NCBI GenBank assembly: GCA_022768865.1
Contig: JALELH010000012.1
Coordinates: 30,680 to 94,679 of the forward strand
Source: Spirochaetia bacterium
GTDB lineage: Bacteria > Spirochaetota > Spirochaetia > Treponematales > Treponemataceae
Direction of reading: 5' to 3'
Length of the DNA stretch: 64,000 nt
The position numbers and the translations under genes were made by a program. Of the stretch, positions 25,243 through 34,107 are shown piece after piece (within the stretch, counting starts at the first letter, position 1; every line of letters starts with the position of its first letter). The notes below the pieces were generated by a model that saw nothing but the letters and a program-made list of their open reading frames with translations, did no database searches and was not told where the DNA came from.

Positions 25243-25349
25243 AATTTAAAGTCTCCCTTTTTCTTTAAGTTTACCGGTGCAAGAAAATAAAATCTACACG
25301 TTTATTGACATTTTTATTCTTTGTGCTATTTTGATGTGCAGGATTGCCT

Positions 25350-26690
25350 ATGCAGAACAAGTCTCTTTCTTTGACAGAAAATTCTCTTTTTAAGGGGATT
25401 TTATTTTTTTCCATACCGCTGATGTTTTCCAACATACTGCAGTCACTTTTTAACATGGCAGACATTGCAGTTGTAGGGCAGTTTGCAGGTTCAATTGCAT
25501 TAGGCGCAGTAGGTTCAACATCCCAGTTAGTTTTTTTGTTTACAGGATTTTTAGAAGGACTTGCCAACGGAATTATTGTAATCACTGCATTTTATTTAGG
25601 AGCAAAAAATAGAAAGGAAACAACAGAGACAATAAAAACAGCACTTATCATCTGCATGTTTACAGGAATCTTCCTTTGCGTTGCAGGCGTTTCAACAAGC
25701 GGACTTGTGCTAAAGGCAATGAATACAAAGGCAGAACTTTTGCCCGATGCAACCCTTTACCTGAAAATCTACATGCTTGGATTCCCTGCCCTTGCAATCT
25801 ATAACTTCGGAAACGCAGTTTACAGTGCCAGCGGCAACACAAAAAAAACACTTTACTTTCTGGCCATGTCCGGTGTTTTAAATGTAATCCTGAACCTGTT
25901 TTTTGTTCTGGTTTTAAAAATGGATGTAGACGGCGTTGCACTGGCAAGCATAATTTCACAGTATATATGTGCATTTTGCATAATCACAAGCCTTAGAAAA
26001 GAAAGCTCGGAAATCCATCTTTCCTTTGACAGATTTAAAACCAACACGGCAAAAATGGCAAGGATTTTAAAAGTCGGACTGCCAAGCGGATTGCAGAATA
26101 TGATTTTTGCCTTTGCCAATATCTTTATTCAGATGGGCGTAAATTCTTTTTCTGCCACAGCCGTTGCAGGAAATTCTACTGCAGCAAATGCAGACCCTTT
26201 TATCTACGGAATCATGAGCGCATTTTACGTTGCTTCATCAACCTACATCGGACAGAACTACGGCGCAAAAAAGAAAGACAGGATTTTAAAAAGCTACTTT
26301 ATAAGCACGGGCTATGCTTTTTTCATTGCCCTTGGTCTTGGCCTGCTGCTTTTAATTTTTGCAACACCATTCCTAAAACTTTTTACAAACGATGCAGAGG
26401 TTCTGGATTTTGGCTTGCAGCGTTTAAGCATCATGTCAGTTTCCTATTGTGTTTCAGCATTCATGGACGGATCCATTGCCGCTTCCAGAGGTCTTGGCAA
26501 AACAGGCGTTCCTTCCGTCATCGTAATTTTAGGTTCATGCGTTTTCAGAATCGTGTGGATTTACACAATCTTTGCTTACTTTAAAACAATTCCGTCCCTT
26601 TATCTGCTTTACGTTTTTTCATGGGGAATTACGGCACTTTTGGAAATAATCTATTTTGTTAAAGTTTATAAACAGATATGCAGGTGGTAA
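25350..26690 (+). CDS. MATE-family efflux transporter
   Basis: 446 residues, twelve membrane helices, with the MATE pattern FSIPLMFSNILQSLFNMADI early on and a matching second half (KVGLPSGLQNMIFAFANIFI). It exports drugs or metabolites in exchange for Na+ or H+. The ATG at 25350 follows AGGA at 6 bases; an in-frame TTG two codons before is less likely. A promoter with perfect TTGACA near 25306 precedes it. The third MATE gene type in this window; substrate cannot be told from sequence. Confidence 0.9.
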   Translation: MQNKSLSLTENSLFKGILFFSIPLMFSNILQSLFNMADIAVVGQFAGSIALGAVGSTSQLVFLFTGFLEGLANGIIVITAFYLGAKNRKETTETIKTALIICMFTGIFLCVAGVSTSGLVLKAMNTKAELLPDATLYLKIYMLGFPALAIYNFGNAVYSASGNTKKTLYFLAMSGVLNVILNLFFVLVLKMDVDGVALASIISQYICAFCIITSLRKESSEIHLSFDRFKTNTAKMARILKVGLPSGLQNMIFAFANIFIQMGVNSFSATAVAGNSTAANADPFIYGIMSAFYVASSTYIGQNYGAKKKDRILKSYFISTGYAFFIALGLGLLLLIFATPFLKLFTNDAEVLDFGLQRLSIMSVSYCVSAFMDGSIAASRGLGKTGVPSVIVILGSCVFRIVWIYTIFAYFKTIPSLYLLYVFSWGITALLEIIYFVKVYKQICRW

Positions 26691-26703
26691 GGTTTAGCAG
26701 ATT

Positions 26704-27273
26704 ATGATTCTTAGTAGGAATAGAAAAGTCACGATTATAATATTTTTTCTTTCTCTTTTATCTGCATTAAACTTACATGCGCAAAGTTTTATCGGAGAAA
26801 GAAAGTTTTCTTTTGACACTTCATTTTTAATGACAAGTCTGAAAAATCATGGCTGGGGACTTGGAATAAATTACGAAGTTCAGCTTTTTGATTACTTTTC
26901 TATAAAACCTGCATTTTCTCATACAACAATATTTCCGGAAGAATCCGATGGAGCTGTTAAAACCGTTGGTGTTGATTTAAGCGTAAACTTTTACCCGTTC
27001 AACAGAGGACTGGACTGGCTTTACATTGGAATCGGAAACGGCTGCGAATTTATCATGACAAAAGAAAATGAAAACGACGACGATTCTACCATCCGCTTGT
27101 TTCCCATAGCAGGCTGGAAACAGTCATATGGAGATTTATTATATTCTGAAATATTTTGCTGCTATAATTATCTACTACATGAAAGTGAATCTTCAGATTA
27201 TGCAAAAAATGGTTTTGAATACGGAATAAAACTAAAGCTTAATCTGAAAAAAATATTGTTCAATAAAAATTGA
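26704..27273 (+). CDS. Putative outer-membrane beta-barrel protein
   Basis: 189 residues. A signal peptide (KVTIIIFFLSLLSALNLHAQ) is followed by alternating amphipathic beta strands (WGLGINYEVQLFDYFSIKPA, VGVDLSVNFYPFN, YIGIGNGCEFIM, FEYGIKLKLNLKKI). This is typical of small outer-membrane barrels in spirochaetes. It lies 13 bp after the MATE stop and just ahead of the GH26 gene, probably in one transcript. Function unknown. Confidence 0.65.
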   Translation: MILSRNRKVTIIIFFLSLLSALNLHAQSFIGERKFSFDTSFLMTSLKNHGWGLGINYEVQLFDYFSIKPAFSHTTIFPEESDGAVKTVGVDLSVNFYPFNRGLDWLYIGIGNGCEFIMTKENENDDDSTIRLFPIAGWKQSYGDLLYSEIFCCYNYLLHESESSDYAKNGFEYGIKLKLNLKKILFNKN

Positions 27274-27299
27274 ATTGCCATCGGCAAAAGGAGCTAAAC

Positions 27300-28241
27300 A
27301 TGCAGACACCGGTAAACAAAAACGCAACAAAGAAAGCAAAAGAACTTTTATCTTATTTAGAAAACATTTCAGGTAAAAAAATAATTACAGGCCAGCACAC
27401 GCAGACAAACCCAATGGAAGAAATTGAATACATCAAAAGCGTTACGGGCAAGGAACCAAAACTCTGCGGCTTTGAACTTCTGTCTTATTCGCCAAACATA
27501 AATTACAAAGACGCCACAGAGCCATGCCTAACTGAAGTCTACGAAAACCGCGACACTGTAGAAACGGCACTTAAATGGGCAAAAGAAAACCCTGAAGGAA
27601 TCGTAACATTATCATTCCACTGGTTTTCTCCAATTAGCGGCCGCGACAAAAGTTTTTATGCAAAAAACACGGACTTTGATGCAGCAAAGGTTTTAGTAAA
27701 AGATTCACCGGAACAAAAAGCGTTTTATTCTGACATGGAGATAATAGCAAAAGAACTGCGCAAATTTGAAGAAGCAGGCATTCCTGTTTTGTGGAGGCCC
27801 TTCCACGAATCTGACGGCGACTGGTTCTGGTGGGGAGCAAAAGGTCCGCAAGTTGCAAAGGAATTATACAAGCTTATGTTTGACTATTACACCAACGTCC
27901 TGCACATAAACAACTTAATCTGGGTGTGGAACTGCCGCCTTAAAGAAGGCTACCCTGGAGACAATTGTGTAGACGTAGTTTCTGTGGATATTTACCTTCA
28001 GCAATATGAAAGCACCGGTTATGAAGAAGACTATAAAAAGCTCATTGCAAATGTTTCTAACAACAAAGTTGCAGCCCTGGCAGAAGTGGGCTACATGCCT
28101 GACATAAAGGTTTTGGAAAAAACACATACTCCGTGGGCTTACTATATGACCTGGTCAAAGGAATTCTGTATTGGCGAACAATACAACAGCAAAGAAAACT
28201 TAAAAGCCATGTATGCAAGCGATTATTCCGTAACGCTGTAA
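27300..28241 (+). CDS. Glycoside hydrolase family 26 (beta-mannanase-like), cytoplasmic
   Basis: 313 residues from the ATG at 27300 (AAAGGAG site, 7-base gap); an in-frame ATG 30 bases upstream lacks a site. The GH26 acid/base motif WRPFHESDGDWFWWG (Glu near residue 170) and nucleophile motif ALAEVGYMP (Glu near 262), plus HWFSP, are complete. The family cleaves beta-1,4-mannans or related beta-glycans. No signal peptide, so it probably acts on imported oligosaccharides or stays cell-bound by another route. Confidence 0.9.
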   Translation: MQTPVNKNATKKAKELLSYLENISGKKIITGQHTQTNPMEEIEYIKSVTGKEPKLCGFELLSYSPNINYKDATEPCLTEVYENRDTVETALKWAKENPEGIVTLSFHWFSPISGRDKSFYAKNTDFDAAKVLVKDSPEQKAFYSDMEIIAKELRKFEEAGIPVLWRPFHESDGDWFWWGAKGPQVAKELYKLMFDYYTNVLHINNLIWVWNCRLKEGYPGDNCVDVVSVDIYLQQYESTGYEEDYKKLIANVSNNKVAALAEVGYMPDIKVLEKTHTPWAYYMTWSKEFCIGEQYNSKENLKAMYASDYSVTL

Positions 28242-28264
28242 AGCCACCGTTTAAGCTAATAAAA

Positions 28265-28462
28265 CACAACAAAGTAGTACCTGCAAAACGATTCTGAAGG
28301 ACTATCAGAACGATGTCCGTAACCTTTGGGAACGATTTCCGTAGTCTGTGAAAATGATGTCCGTAATCTACGGAAATGATGTCCACTTACAGTGAAAATC
28401 GTATTTATAGTACTATCAAAGCGTTTCGTAAGTACTACGGAAGCATTATTTAGGGCCTATGA
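28265..28462. repeat. 22-bp degenerate tandem repeat, eight to nine copies
   Basis: Units of exactly 22 bp begin at 28287, 28309, 28331, 28353, 28375, 28397, 28419 and 28441, with a weaker one at 28265. The consensus of the better copies is close to AATGATGTCCGTAATCTACG then GA. The first ten bases (AANGATNTCC) are best conserved and the second half is variable and partly palindromic with TCCGTA. The period is not a multiple of three. It fills most of the 274-bp gap between the GH26 and kdpE ends; no gene is present. Confidence 0.85.
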
Positions 28463-28515
28463 AATAAAGAAACAAACTCTCCGACATACGCTTTCTAAAT
28501 CTTTTATTGAAATTT

Positions 28516-29214
28516 TTATTCATCCACAAGCCGGTATCCAACACCAATTTCTGTTTTGATGTATCTGGGTTTTGCTGGATTTTTTTCTATTTTACGCCTG
28601 AGTCCTGCCATCAGTGCACGGAGAGCCTGTGTATCATTTCCATATTCCACACCATAAACTTCGCGTAGAATATTTGCGGTTGTAAGAACCTTTCCCTGAT
28701 TCTTAAACAGCAATGATAATAAAGAATATTCCATTGGCGTAATGTGAAGCTTCTGCCCGTTAAGTTCTACTATATGCTTTTCTAAATCCAGGCTTAAATC
28801 TCCTACCTTATAAATTTGCAGCCCTGTTTTGTCTGATGTCTGACTGCTATGGCGGAATGCAACTCTTATTCTTGCAAGAAGTTCTGTTGCAGAAAAGGGC
28901 TTTGTCAGATAGTCATCGGCACCTAAATCAAGGGCGTTTGCCTTTTCCTTGTCCAAGTCTCTGGCTGAAACAATAATAATCGGAACCGTCGACCATTCAC
29001 GGACTTTTTTAATAATATCAATACCGTCCATATCCGGTAGACCTAAATCCAAAAGAATAAGATCTACGGATTGAGTTAAAATTGCTATCATAGCACCCTG
29101 TCCATTTCCAGAGCTTATACATTTATAACCCTCGGACTGCAATGCATAAGTGATAAACCCTCTAATCTGGACATCATCTTCTACAATAAGTATCTTTTTT
29201 GCTATGTTACTCAC
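28516..29214 (-). CDS. kdpE: KdpE-type response regulator
   Basis: 232 residues. Receiver domain with acidic VEDD at residues 11-14, phospho-acceptor Asp56 in LILLDLGLPDMDG and the conserved Lys in YLTKPFSATELLAR. A C-terminal OmpR/PhoB winged helix follows (LHITPMEYSLLSLLFKNQGK, YKTEIGVGYRLVDE). The closest relatives are KdpE. The start overlaps the end of the kinase gene by 8 bp. It is the last gene of a Trk potassium operon, so it most likely controls that operon. Confidence 0.9.
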   Translation of the reverse strand: MSNIAKKILIVEDDVQIRGFITYALQSEGYKCISSGNGQGAMIAILTQSVDLILLDLGLPDMDGIDIIKKVREWSTVPIIIVSARDLDKEKANALDLGADDYLTKPFSATELLARIRVAFRHSSQTSDKTGLQIYKVGDLSLDLEKHIVELNGQKLHITPMEYSLLSLLFKNQGKVLTTANILREVYGVEYGNDTQALRALMAGLRRKIEKNPAKPRYIKTEIGVGYRLVDE

Positions 29215-30313
29215 TTTGAATCACTTCTCCTTCATCCGCTGCTAGCGGCAGCGTAAACGTAAATCTTGCACCGCCTTCAGAAATATTCTCTGCGTTTATC
29301 GTTCCTCCGTGTGCCTTGACGATTGCATCGCAAATAGGAAGTCCAAATCCGACACCACGTTTTGAATCGGCACTGTTTTTTCTGGACGTGTAAAACATTT
29401 CAAAAATGTTAGGCAAATCTTCTTCGCTGATTCCTTCGCCATTGTCTGAAACAATAAAAACGGCACATTTTGGTTTTTCTTCTACTGTAACTGTAATCTT
29501 TTGTTTCACAGTGGAATGCTTAATTGCATTATCAAGAAGATTTACAAGCACCTGTATAATCAGTTTAGCATCCATGGGCACCATAAGGATGTCATCAGGA
29601 AGTTCTATTTGTATATCGTATTCCGGAGCTCGTTTTTTTATAATTTCCAGTGCATTTTCAATAATTTCATCTACCACTTCCGGTTGCTTTTGAATGGTAA
29701 GCCTGCCTTCTTCCACTCTCGTCATGTTCAATATATTTTCCACCAGAGTATGCAGCCAGTCAGCATCCTTCCATATTCCCTTTGCCAGTTCAAATCTTGG
29801 CTCCGTCTTACTTGACATATCCATGATCATTTCGCTTGTTCCCATAATTCCGGAAAGCGGCGTCCTTAAATCATGAGAAATTGCCCGGAGTATGTTGCCG
29901 CGATAATGTTCTCTTTCCGATTTTTCTTTATAGGCATTTTTTTCGATTTCTCTTTTTCTTGCTTCTTCCATGCTTTTTTTCATCCGAATGGTCATGGTAC
30001 TGGTGGCTATTGCAGTGAATATCATGACTGCAAAAGTAATCAGATAACTTGGGTCACTTACAGCAAATGTATGTATTGGTTTTGTAAACAAGTAATTGAA
30101 TGCAAATGTCGCCATAACAGACGAAATGACTCCAAAAGCCAGATAATTGGTAAGCCTTGCCGTCATTACAACACCAAACAAATAGATGATTACAATATTT
30201 GTTTCAGGGAATCCGGCATACCGGAAAACAAAACCTGTTACACTCGACAACAGGCAGATAAAACAAGTAATGGCAGATTCCTTACAATACGTCTTGATTT
30301 TTTCTTTTTCCAT
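29207..30313 (-). CDS. kdpD: Short KdpD-like sensor histidine kinase
   Basis: 368 residues, corresponding only to the C-terminal half of KdpD (about 900 residues in E. coli). Four membrane helices (DUF4118) occupy residues 12-110. HisKA follows with His147 in RAISHDLRTPLSG, then HATPase_c (LVNLLDNAIKHS, DNGEGISEEDL, GVGFGLPICDAI). The N-terminal KdpD and USP domains that sense signals in the cytoplasm are missing. It overlaps the 3' end of trkH by 32 bp. Confidence 0.9.
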   Translation of the reverse strand: MEKEKIKTYCKESAITCFICLLSSVTGFVFRYAGFPETNIVIIYLFGVVMTARLTNYLAFGVISSVMATFAFNYLFTKPIHTFAVSDPSYLITFAVMIFTAIATSTMTIRMKKSMEEARKREIEKNAYKEKSEREHYRGNILRAISHDLRTPLSGIMGTSEMIMDMSSKTEPRFELAKGIWKDADWLHTLVENILNMTRVEEGRLTIQKQPEVVDEIIENALEIIKKRAPEYDIQIELPDDILMVPMDAKLIIQVLVNLLDNAIKHSTVKQKITVTVEEKPKCAVFIVSDNGEGISEEDLPNIFEMFYTSRKNSADSKRGVGFGLPICDAIVKAHGGTINAENISEGGARFTFTLPLAADEGEVIQSE

Positions 30314-31789
30314 ATAATTTCAAACCTTTCATTTTGGCTGCAATAGATGTAGTTCCCATATAGCAGCCAGATAGAATCGTAAATATTTCAAGTCTTCCAA
30401 GGAACATCCCGGCAATTTCAACCAGCATGGTTGGAACATTTGTATCAGTTCCTGTAACACCAACGGAAAGTCCTACAGTTCCAAGAGAAGAAGCAAATTC
30501 AAAACTTGCATCGGATACTGAAACATTTGCAGTCATTGTAATCAGCAGAGTTCCAATCCAGAATATGCACAAATATGTCATCACAAATCCTATGGTATCC
30601 TTTAGCAACAAGTCTGAAATTCTTATTTTTCCTGACGCCATCTGAATTATTGGAAACATCACTTTTTTCTTTCCTGTGACTTTTTCATAAATCACTGCCT
30701 TAAACTGTTCACAGAGAATATTCACCCTGCAAAGTTTTATTCCGCCGGCAGTAGAGCCCATGCCGCCACCAATCAGCATCATCAGAATCATAATCCAGAT
30801 TGCTGCAGGATGCCAGTTGCTGTAGAATAACCAGTTGTAGACAATGCCGAAATAATATTAAACGCTGCAACACGGATTCCATCTGGAATTGTATTGCCTG
30901 ATTTTAAAGCAAAAACTACAACCGTTACAGGAACAAAAATCAGTAATAATCCGGCCATTAAACGGATTTCACTTAGCCTGCCAAACTGCTTTATTTTTCC
31001 ATTAACAAGCAATAATAAAGCCGCAAAATTTGTTGTTCCAATAATCATTAAAATCATGGTAACAAGTTCAATTGAAATACTGTCATATGATCCTATGCTG
31101 TCTGCCTTATTGGAAAAACCACCTATCGATAATGCTCCCATAGTATGAAGAATACTGTCAAACACCGGCATTCCGCACACTACATACATTATACTGCCAA
31201 GAAAAAGACATACAGCATATAAAAAAAATATTGCCCTCGCCGTAGACTTTAGATTTGGCATGATTTTATCCGTATGACCTTCTGCGTTATAAAGATTCAT
31301 GGACTGTTTTTCCTGAACAAAAGATACCATAAACATAACAAATCCAAGTCCTCCGCAAAACTGCATAAAACTTCTATGGAATAAAAAGATTTCAGGCATC
31401 CTGCTGACGTCTGCGACAGATAATCCGGTTGTTGTATATCCGCTTACAGATTCAAACAATGACTGAACAAATCCTAACTGTCCGGAAAAATAAAACGGCA
31501 TTGCACCTGCAATAAATCCAAAAATCCATGCAAGAATAACAACTAGCGTGCTGTTCATTACAATCCGGCATTTAAATCTTTTTACCGAAAGCTCAATCAG
31601 AATTCCGATGATGATATAAATAGCGGCAGGAATCACAAAAAATCTTGCATATTTCATTTCTTCCTTAAAGAACGGAATGACTGCAACAGGCATAAGAACC
31701 ATAAGTCCTATAAGCACAAGAAGATTTCCGAAACTGCTTCTTTTTTTGCATTCCTCTTCTTCGCATTTTTTCATATTCACAATTATCAC
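30282..31789 (-). pseudogene. trkH: TrkH/KtrB potassium uptake membrane subunit, interrupted
   Basis: Two adjoining frames together make one TrkH. The upstream one (31789-30788, 333 residues) ends TTGYSTATGILQQSGL. The downstream one (30791-30282) begins MILMMLIGGGMGSTAGGIK, the next conserved pore region. In the correct frame the join would read YST-NWHPAAIWIMILMM, so one base is missing near 30805-30815. The stop and the next ATG overlap as ATGA, so a two-piece product is imaginable. A single-base assembly error is just as likely, because all neighbours are intact. Confidence 0.8.
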
Positions 31790-32448
31790 CGCCTAAATAA
31801 AAGCTGCATATCTTCTGCTTGTTTTGATCCGGATAACAACACCAGCAAATCACCCGGTAAAATCATTGTGTTTCCCTTTGGGATAATCGTGTTTTCCTGT
31901 CTGAGCACACAGCCTACAATTGTATCTTTTGGCATTTGAATTTCAGCCAGTGTCTTGCCGCATACATTGGACTGACCACTAATTGTTACTTCAGAAACAC
32001 TTAGCTTGCGGTCTCCAACAGGAATGACTGTCGTAATTTCATCCACAAAAGCCTGCTGTTCTATCAGGCCAGATATGGCATTCGTAGCGCATACAACTCC
32101 ATCAACGCCCATTTGCCTGAAAAACGCTGTATTTTCAGAATTATTGATTGTGCAGATTGTTTTATAGATATGGAATTTCTTTTTGCACAGTTCGCAAAAC
32201 ACAAGATTTGCATCATCGTTTTCCGTAACTGCAATGGCAATATCAAACCCGTAAATTCCTGCTTCCTGCAGTACATATGGTTTTGTTGCATCGCCAAAAT
32301 ATACGTCCAGTCCTTTAAGTTCTGAAAGTTCCTGACATTTATCATAATCCTGACAAATTGCCGTAACCCTATACTTTTTATTAAGCAATGAAACTGACAT
32401 TTGCTTGATCATCTCGTATTTTCCTGAAATTAATACTGATTTTTTCAT
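31786..32448 (-). CDS. trkA: TrkA/KtrA-type potassium uptake regulatory subunit (with TrkA_C)
   Basis: 220 residues. An N-terminal RCK/TrkA_N Rossmann domain (VLISGKYEMIKQMSVSLLNK, FGDATKPYVLQEAGI, AVTENDDANLVFCELCK) is followed by a TrkA_C ligand-binding domain (SEVTISGQSNVCGKTLAEIQ, ILPGDLLVLLSGS). It gates the membrane subunit in response to nucleotides. ATGA-type 4-bp overlaps on both sides couple it to the preceding trkA and to trkH. Confidence 0.9.
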   Translation of the reverse strand: MKKSVLISGKYEMIKQMSVSLLNKKYRVTAICQDYDKCQELSELKGLDVYFGDATKPYVLQEAGIYGFDIAIAVTENDDANLVFCELCKKKFHIYKTICTINNSENTAFFRQMGVDGVVCATNAISGLIEQQAFVDEITTVIPVGDRKLSVSEVTISGQSNVCGKTLAEIQMPKDTIVGCVLRQENTIIPKGNTMILPGDLLVLLSGSKQAEDMQLLFRR

Positions 32449-32888
32449 TTTCTAAAGGCTCCTTTCTTGTCCAGAATACTTTCAATTTCATTTACTGAAA
32501 GAATTGCAGGACAAATTGTATCAATTCCAAATTCCTGATAGACGCATTCCCTGTCAGAATCATATAGCCTGCATACAACCTGCGGGATGTGATAAACTTC
32601 CTTTGCAATCTGAGCTATCATAATATTTGTATTGTCATTATTCGTAACGATAATAACAACGCCTGCTTTTTCAATTTCTGCATCCTTAAGTGCATCAATA
32701 TTCCTTGCATCATTGCATACTGTAAGTCCGCCAAAGGAAGAATTCAATTTCCTAAAGGCGTCTTTATCTTTATCCATAACGCAAACATTTCCTCCCTGTT
32801 CATAAAGGGAATCTGCCAGACTTGCTCCTAATCTTCCACAACCAATAATCATGGTGTAATATTTAAAATGACTGTTTAATATGCTCAT
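32445..32888 (-). CDS. trkA: TrkA_N (RCK) domain potassium uptake regulatory subunit
   Basis: 147 residues from the ATG at 32888, which follows AAGGAG at 7 bases; a longer frame adds 17 unlikely residues. It has a single RCK domain: TMIIGCGRLGASLADSLYEQ, VMDKDKDAF, IVTNNDNTNIMIAQIAK. It has no TrkA_C domain. With the following longer TrkA it probably forms a hetero-ring, splitting the tandem TrkA of other bacteria into two polypeptides. First gene of the trkAAH-kdpDE operon. Confidence 0.88.
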   Translation of the reverse strand: MSILNSHFKYYTMIIGCGRLGASLADSLYEQGGNVCVMDKDKDAFRKLNSSFGGLTVCNDARNIDALKDAEIEKAGVVIIVTNNDNTNIMIAQIAKEVYHIPQVVCRLYDSDRECVYQEFGIDTICPAILSVNEIESILDKKGAFRK

Positions 32889-32940
32889 TAAAAACACTCC
32901 TTTTTTACAATTTGATAATCCGTAAACTTTTGACATCATA

Positions 32941-33004
32941 ATTATACAGAAGAACCTGTGAATGGAGTGTGAGAATTATTGAATTCCTGTGAGGATTCTG
33001 TGAG
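32941..33004 (-). promoter_or_regulatory. trk operon promoter with TGTGAG direct repeats
   Basis: On the minus strand a perfect TATAAT (32946-32941) lies 53 bases before the first trkA ATG. No good -35 is present. Read on the plus strand, TGTGAG occurs at 32968, 32988 and 32999; the last two are 11 bp apart with extended similarity (TTC-TGTGAG-GA). An 11-bp direct repeat upstream of a promoter with a poor -35 is what OmpR-family activators such as KdpE use. Confidence 0.5.
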
Positions 33005-33074
33005 AAATCAGTTTGAGGGCTGGAGTAACGTTCACAGTGATGAGAAGATTTCAGTAAAATCATACAAATCAGAT

Positions 33075-33115
33075 AAAAAAACTCTTTGCCACAGAATTAA
33101 TCCGCAGCAAAGAGT
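33075..33115 (-). terminator. Terminator of the GNAT gene at 33134
   Basis: On the minus strand ACTCTTTGC and GCAAAGAGT form a perfect 9-bp stem around a 17-base loop and run into seven T residues, starting 18 bases after the stop. Confidence 0.9.
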
Positions 33116-33133
33116 TGTGCTATTTTTTATCGT

Positions 33134-33760
33134 TTAGAATATTTGCCCTGGAAGTTTTAGTTTTTCTTTTGCAGGAAACTGTTTATCAAATTCTTCTACT
33201 TCGGCATCACTTACATAATAACCTTGTGGAGTCTGGTAAACGCCTGTAATTCCATTTAAGAAACCAGGTTTTAATTCCCTGCACAAAAAGAATGAAGAAT
33301 CGGCATCTTCGGGAAGGTCGTGATATTTGATTCCGAATTTACTTGCATAATCAAATCCGCTCTTTCCATAAAAGCCGATATTACCTTCAAATAAAACTGC
33401 ACCATAGCCAAGTCCGACAGCTTTTTCCAAAGAATAATCCAGTAAAATCTTTCCGTAGCCTTTGCGCTTAAGTTCCGGCGTAATGCAAATCGGATCCATT
33501 GTCAGAACTTCAATATCTTTGCCGGCATCAGTCTTGATGACAGTTTTAACAAAAACATTTTGCCCGATAAGCTGTCCGTCTTTTTCCATTACAAAATCCA
33601 GTTCCTTTACAAAAGCAGGATTATTCCGCAAAGTGTGCAGAACATAATGCTCGCTGCATCCCGGACGGTAAACGTTCCAGAAAGATTCCCTGACCAGATT
33701 TTCTACTTCTTTATATTCGCTTTGTTTTTCCAAACGAATGGTAACGTCATTTTTATTCAT
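33134..33760 (-). CDS. GNAT-family N-acetyltransferase
   Basis: 208 residues with the acetyl-CoA-binding motif A as ITPELKRKGYGKILLDYSLE (Q/RxxGxG/A variant RKGYGK) and the preceding strand VLTMDPICI. The N-terminal VRESFWNVYRPGCSEHYVLH is characteristic of a subgroup of Firmicutes/spirochaete GNATs of unknown substrate. GGAGGC lies close before the ATG. Stand-alone gene with its own terminator. Confidence 0.85.
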   Translation of the reverse strand: MNKNDVTIRLEKQSEYKEVENLVRESFWNVYRPGCSEHYVLHTLRNNPAFVKELDFVMEKDGQLIGQNVFVKTVIKTDAGKDIEVLTMDPICITPELKRKGYGKILLDYSLEKAVGLGYGAVLFEGNIGFYGKSGFDYASKFGIKYHDLPEDADSSFFLCRELKPGFLNGITGVYQTPQGYYVSDAEVEEFDKQFPAKEKLKLPGQIF

Positions 33761-33795
33761 ATTTAGCCTCCTGAATATTGTTGACTACAACTGCC

Positions 33796-33990
33796 ATAAA
33801 AGCCTTGAGAGGCTTGAAGAATATTCCTTAAAAATTTGCATCGCAGGAAGTATCAACTTCCGAGAAGCTAATTTCGTTCGTGAAAGCGAACAAATTCAAT
33901 AATCGACAGTTTGCATTTTGCAAACTGTAAGTTAAAAACAGTCACTCTTTTTTAGTGGCTGTTTTTAACCTTCTTTACCCCTCAAGGCTA
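33796..33990. other. Structured non-coding element with nested hairpins
   Basis: The 347-bp gap between the GNAT and MATE genes has no reading frame of note but is dense in hairpins. An outer pair, AGCCTTGAGAGG (33801) and CCCCTCAAGGCT (33977), matches at 11 of 12 positions. Inside are GGAAG-N6-CTTCC (33847), AATTTCGTTCG-N6-CGAACAAATT (33870), ACAGTTTGC-N5-GCAAACTGT (33906) and AAAAACAGTCACT-N7-AGTGGCTGTTTTT (33934). The last can terminate MATE transcription. The whole resembles a multibranched RNA or a foldable DNA element; identity unknown. Confidence 0.65.
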
Positions 33991-34107
33991 TTGAACAATC
34001 TCCAGTAACTTACTGATTAGTTTCAAAAAGTTTTCTCCTGTATTTTTTTTACAATTATATTCTGAACAATGAATATTTTATATAAAGCAAAAGTTTAACC
34101 AGTAATC

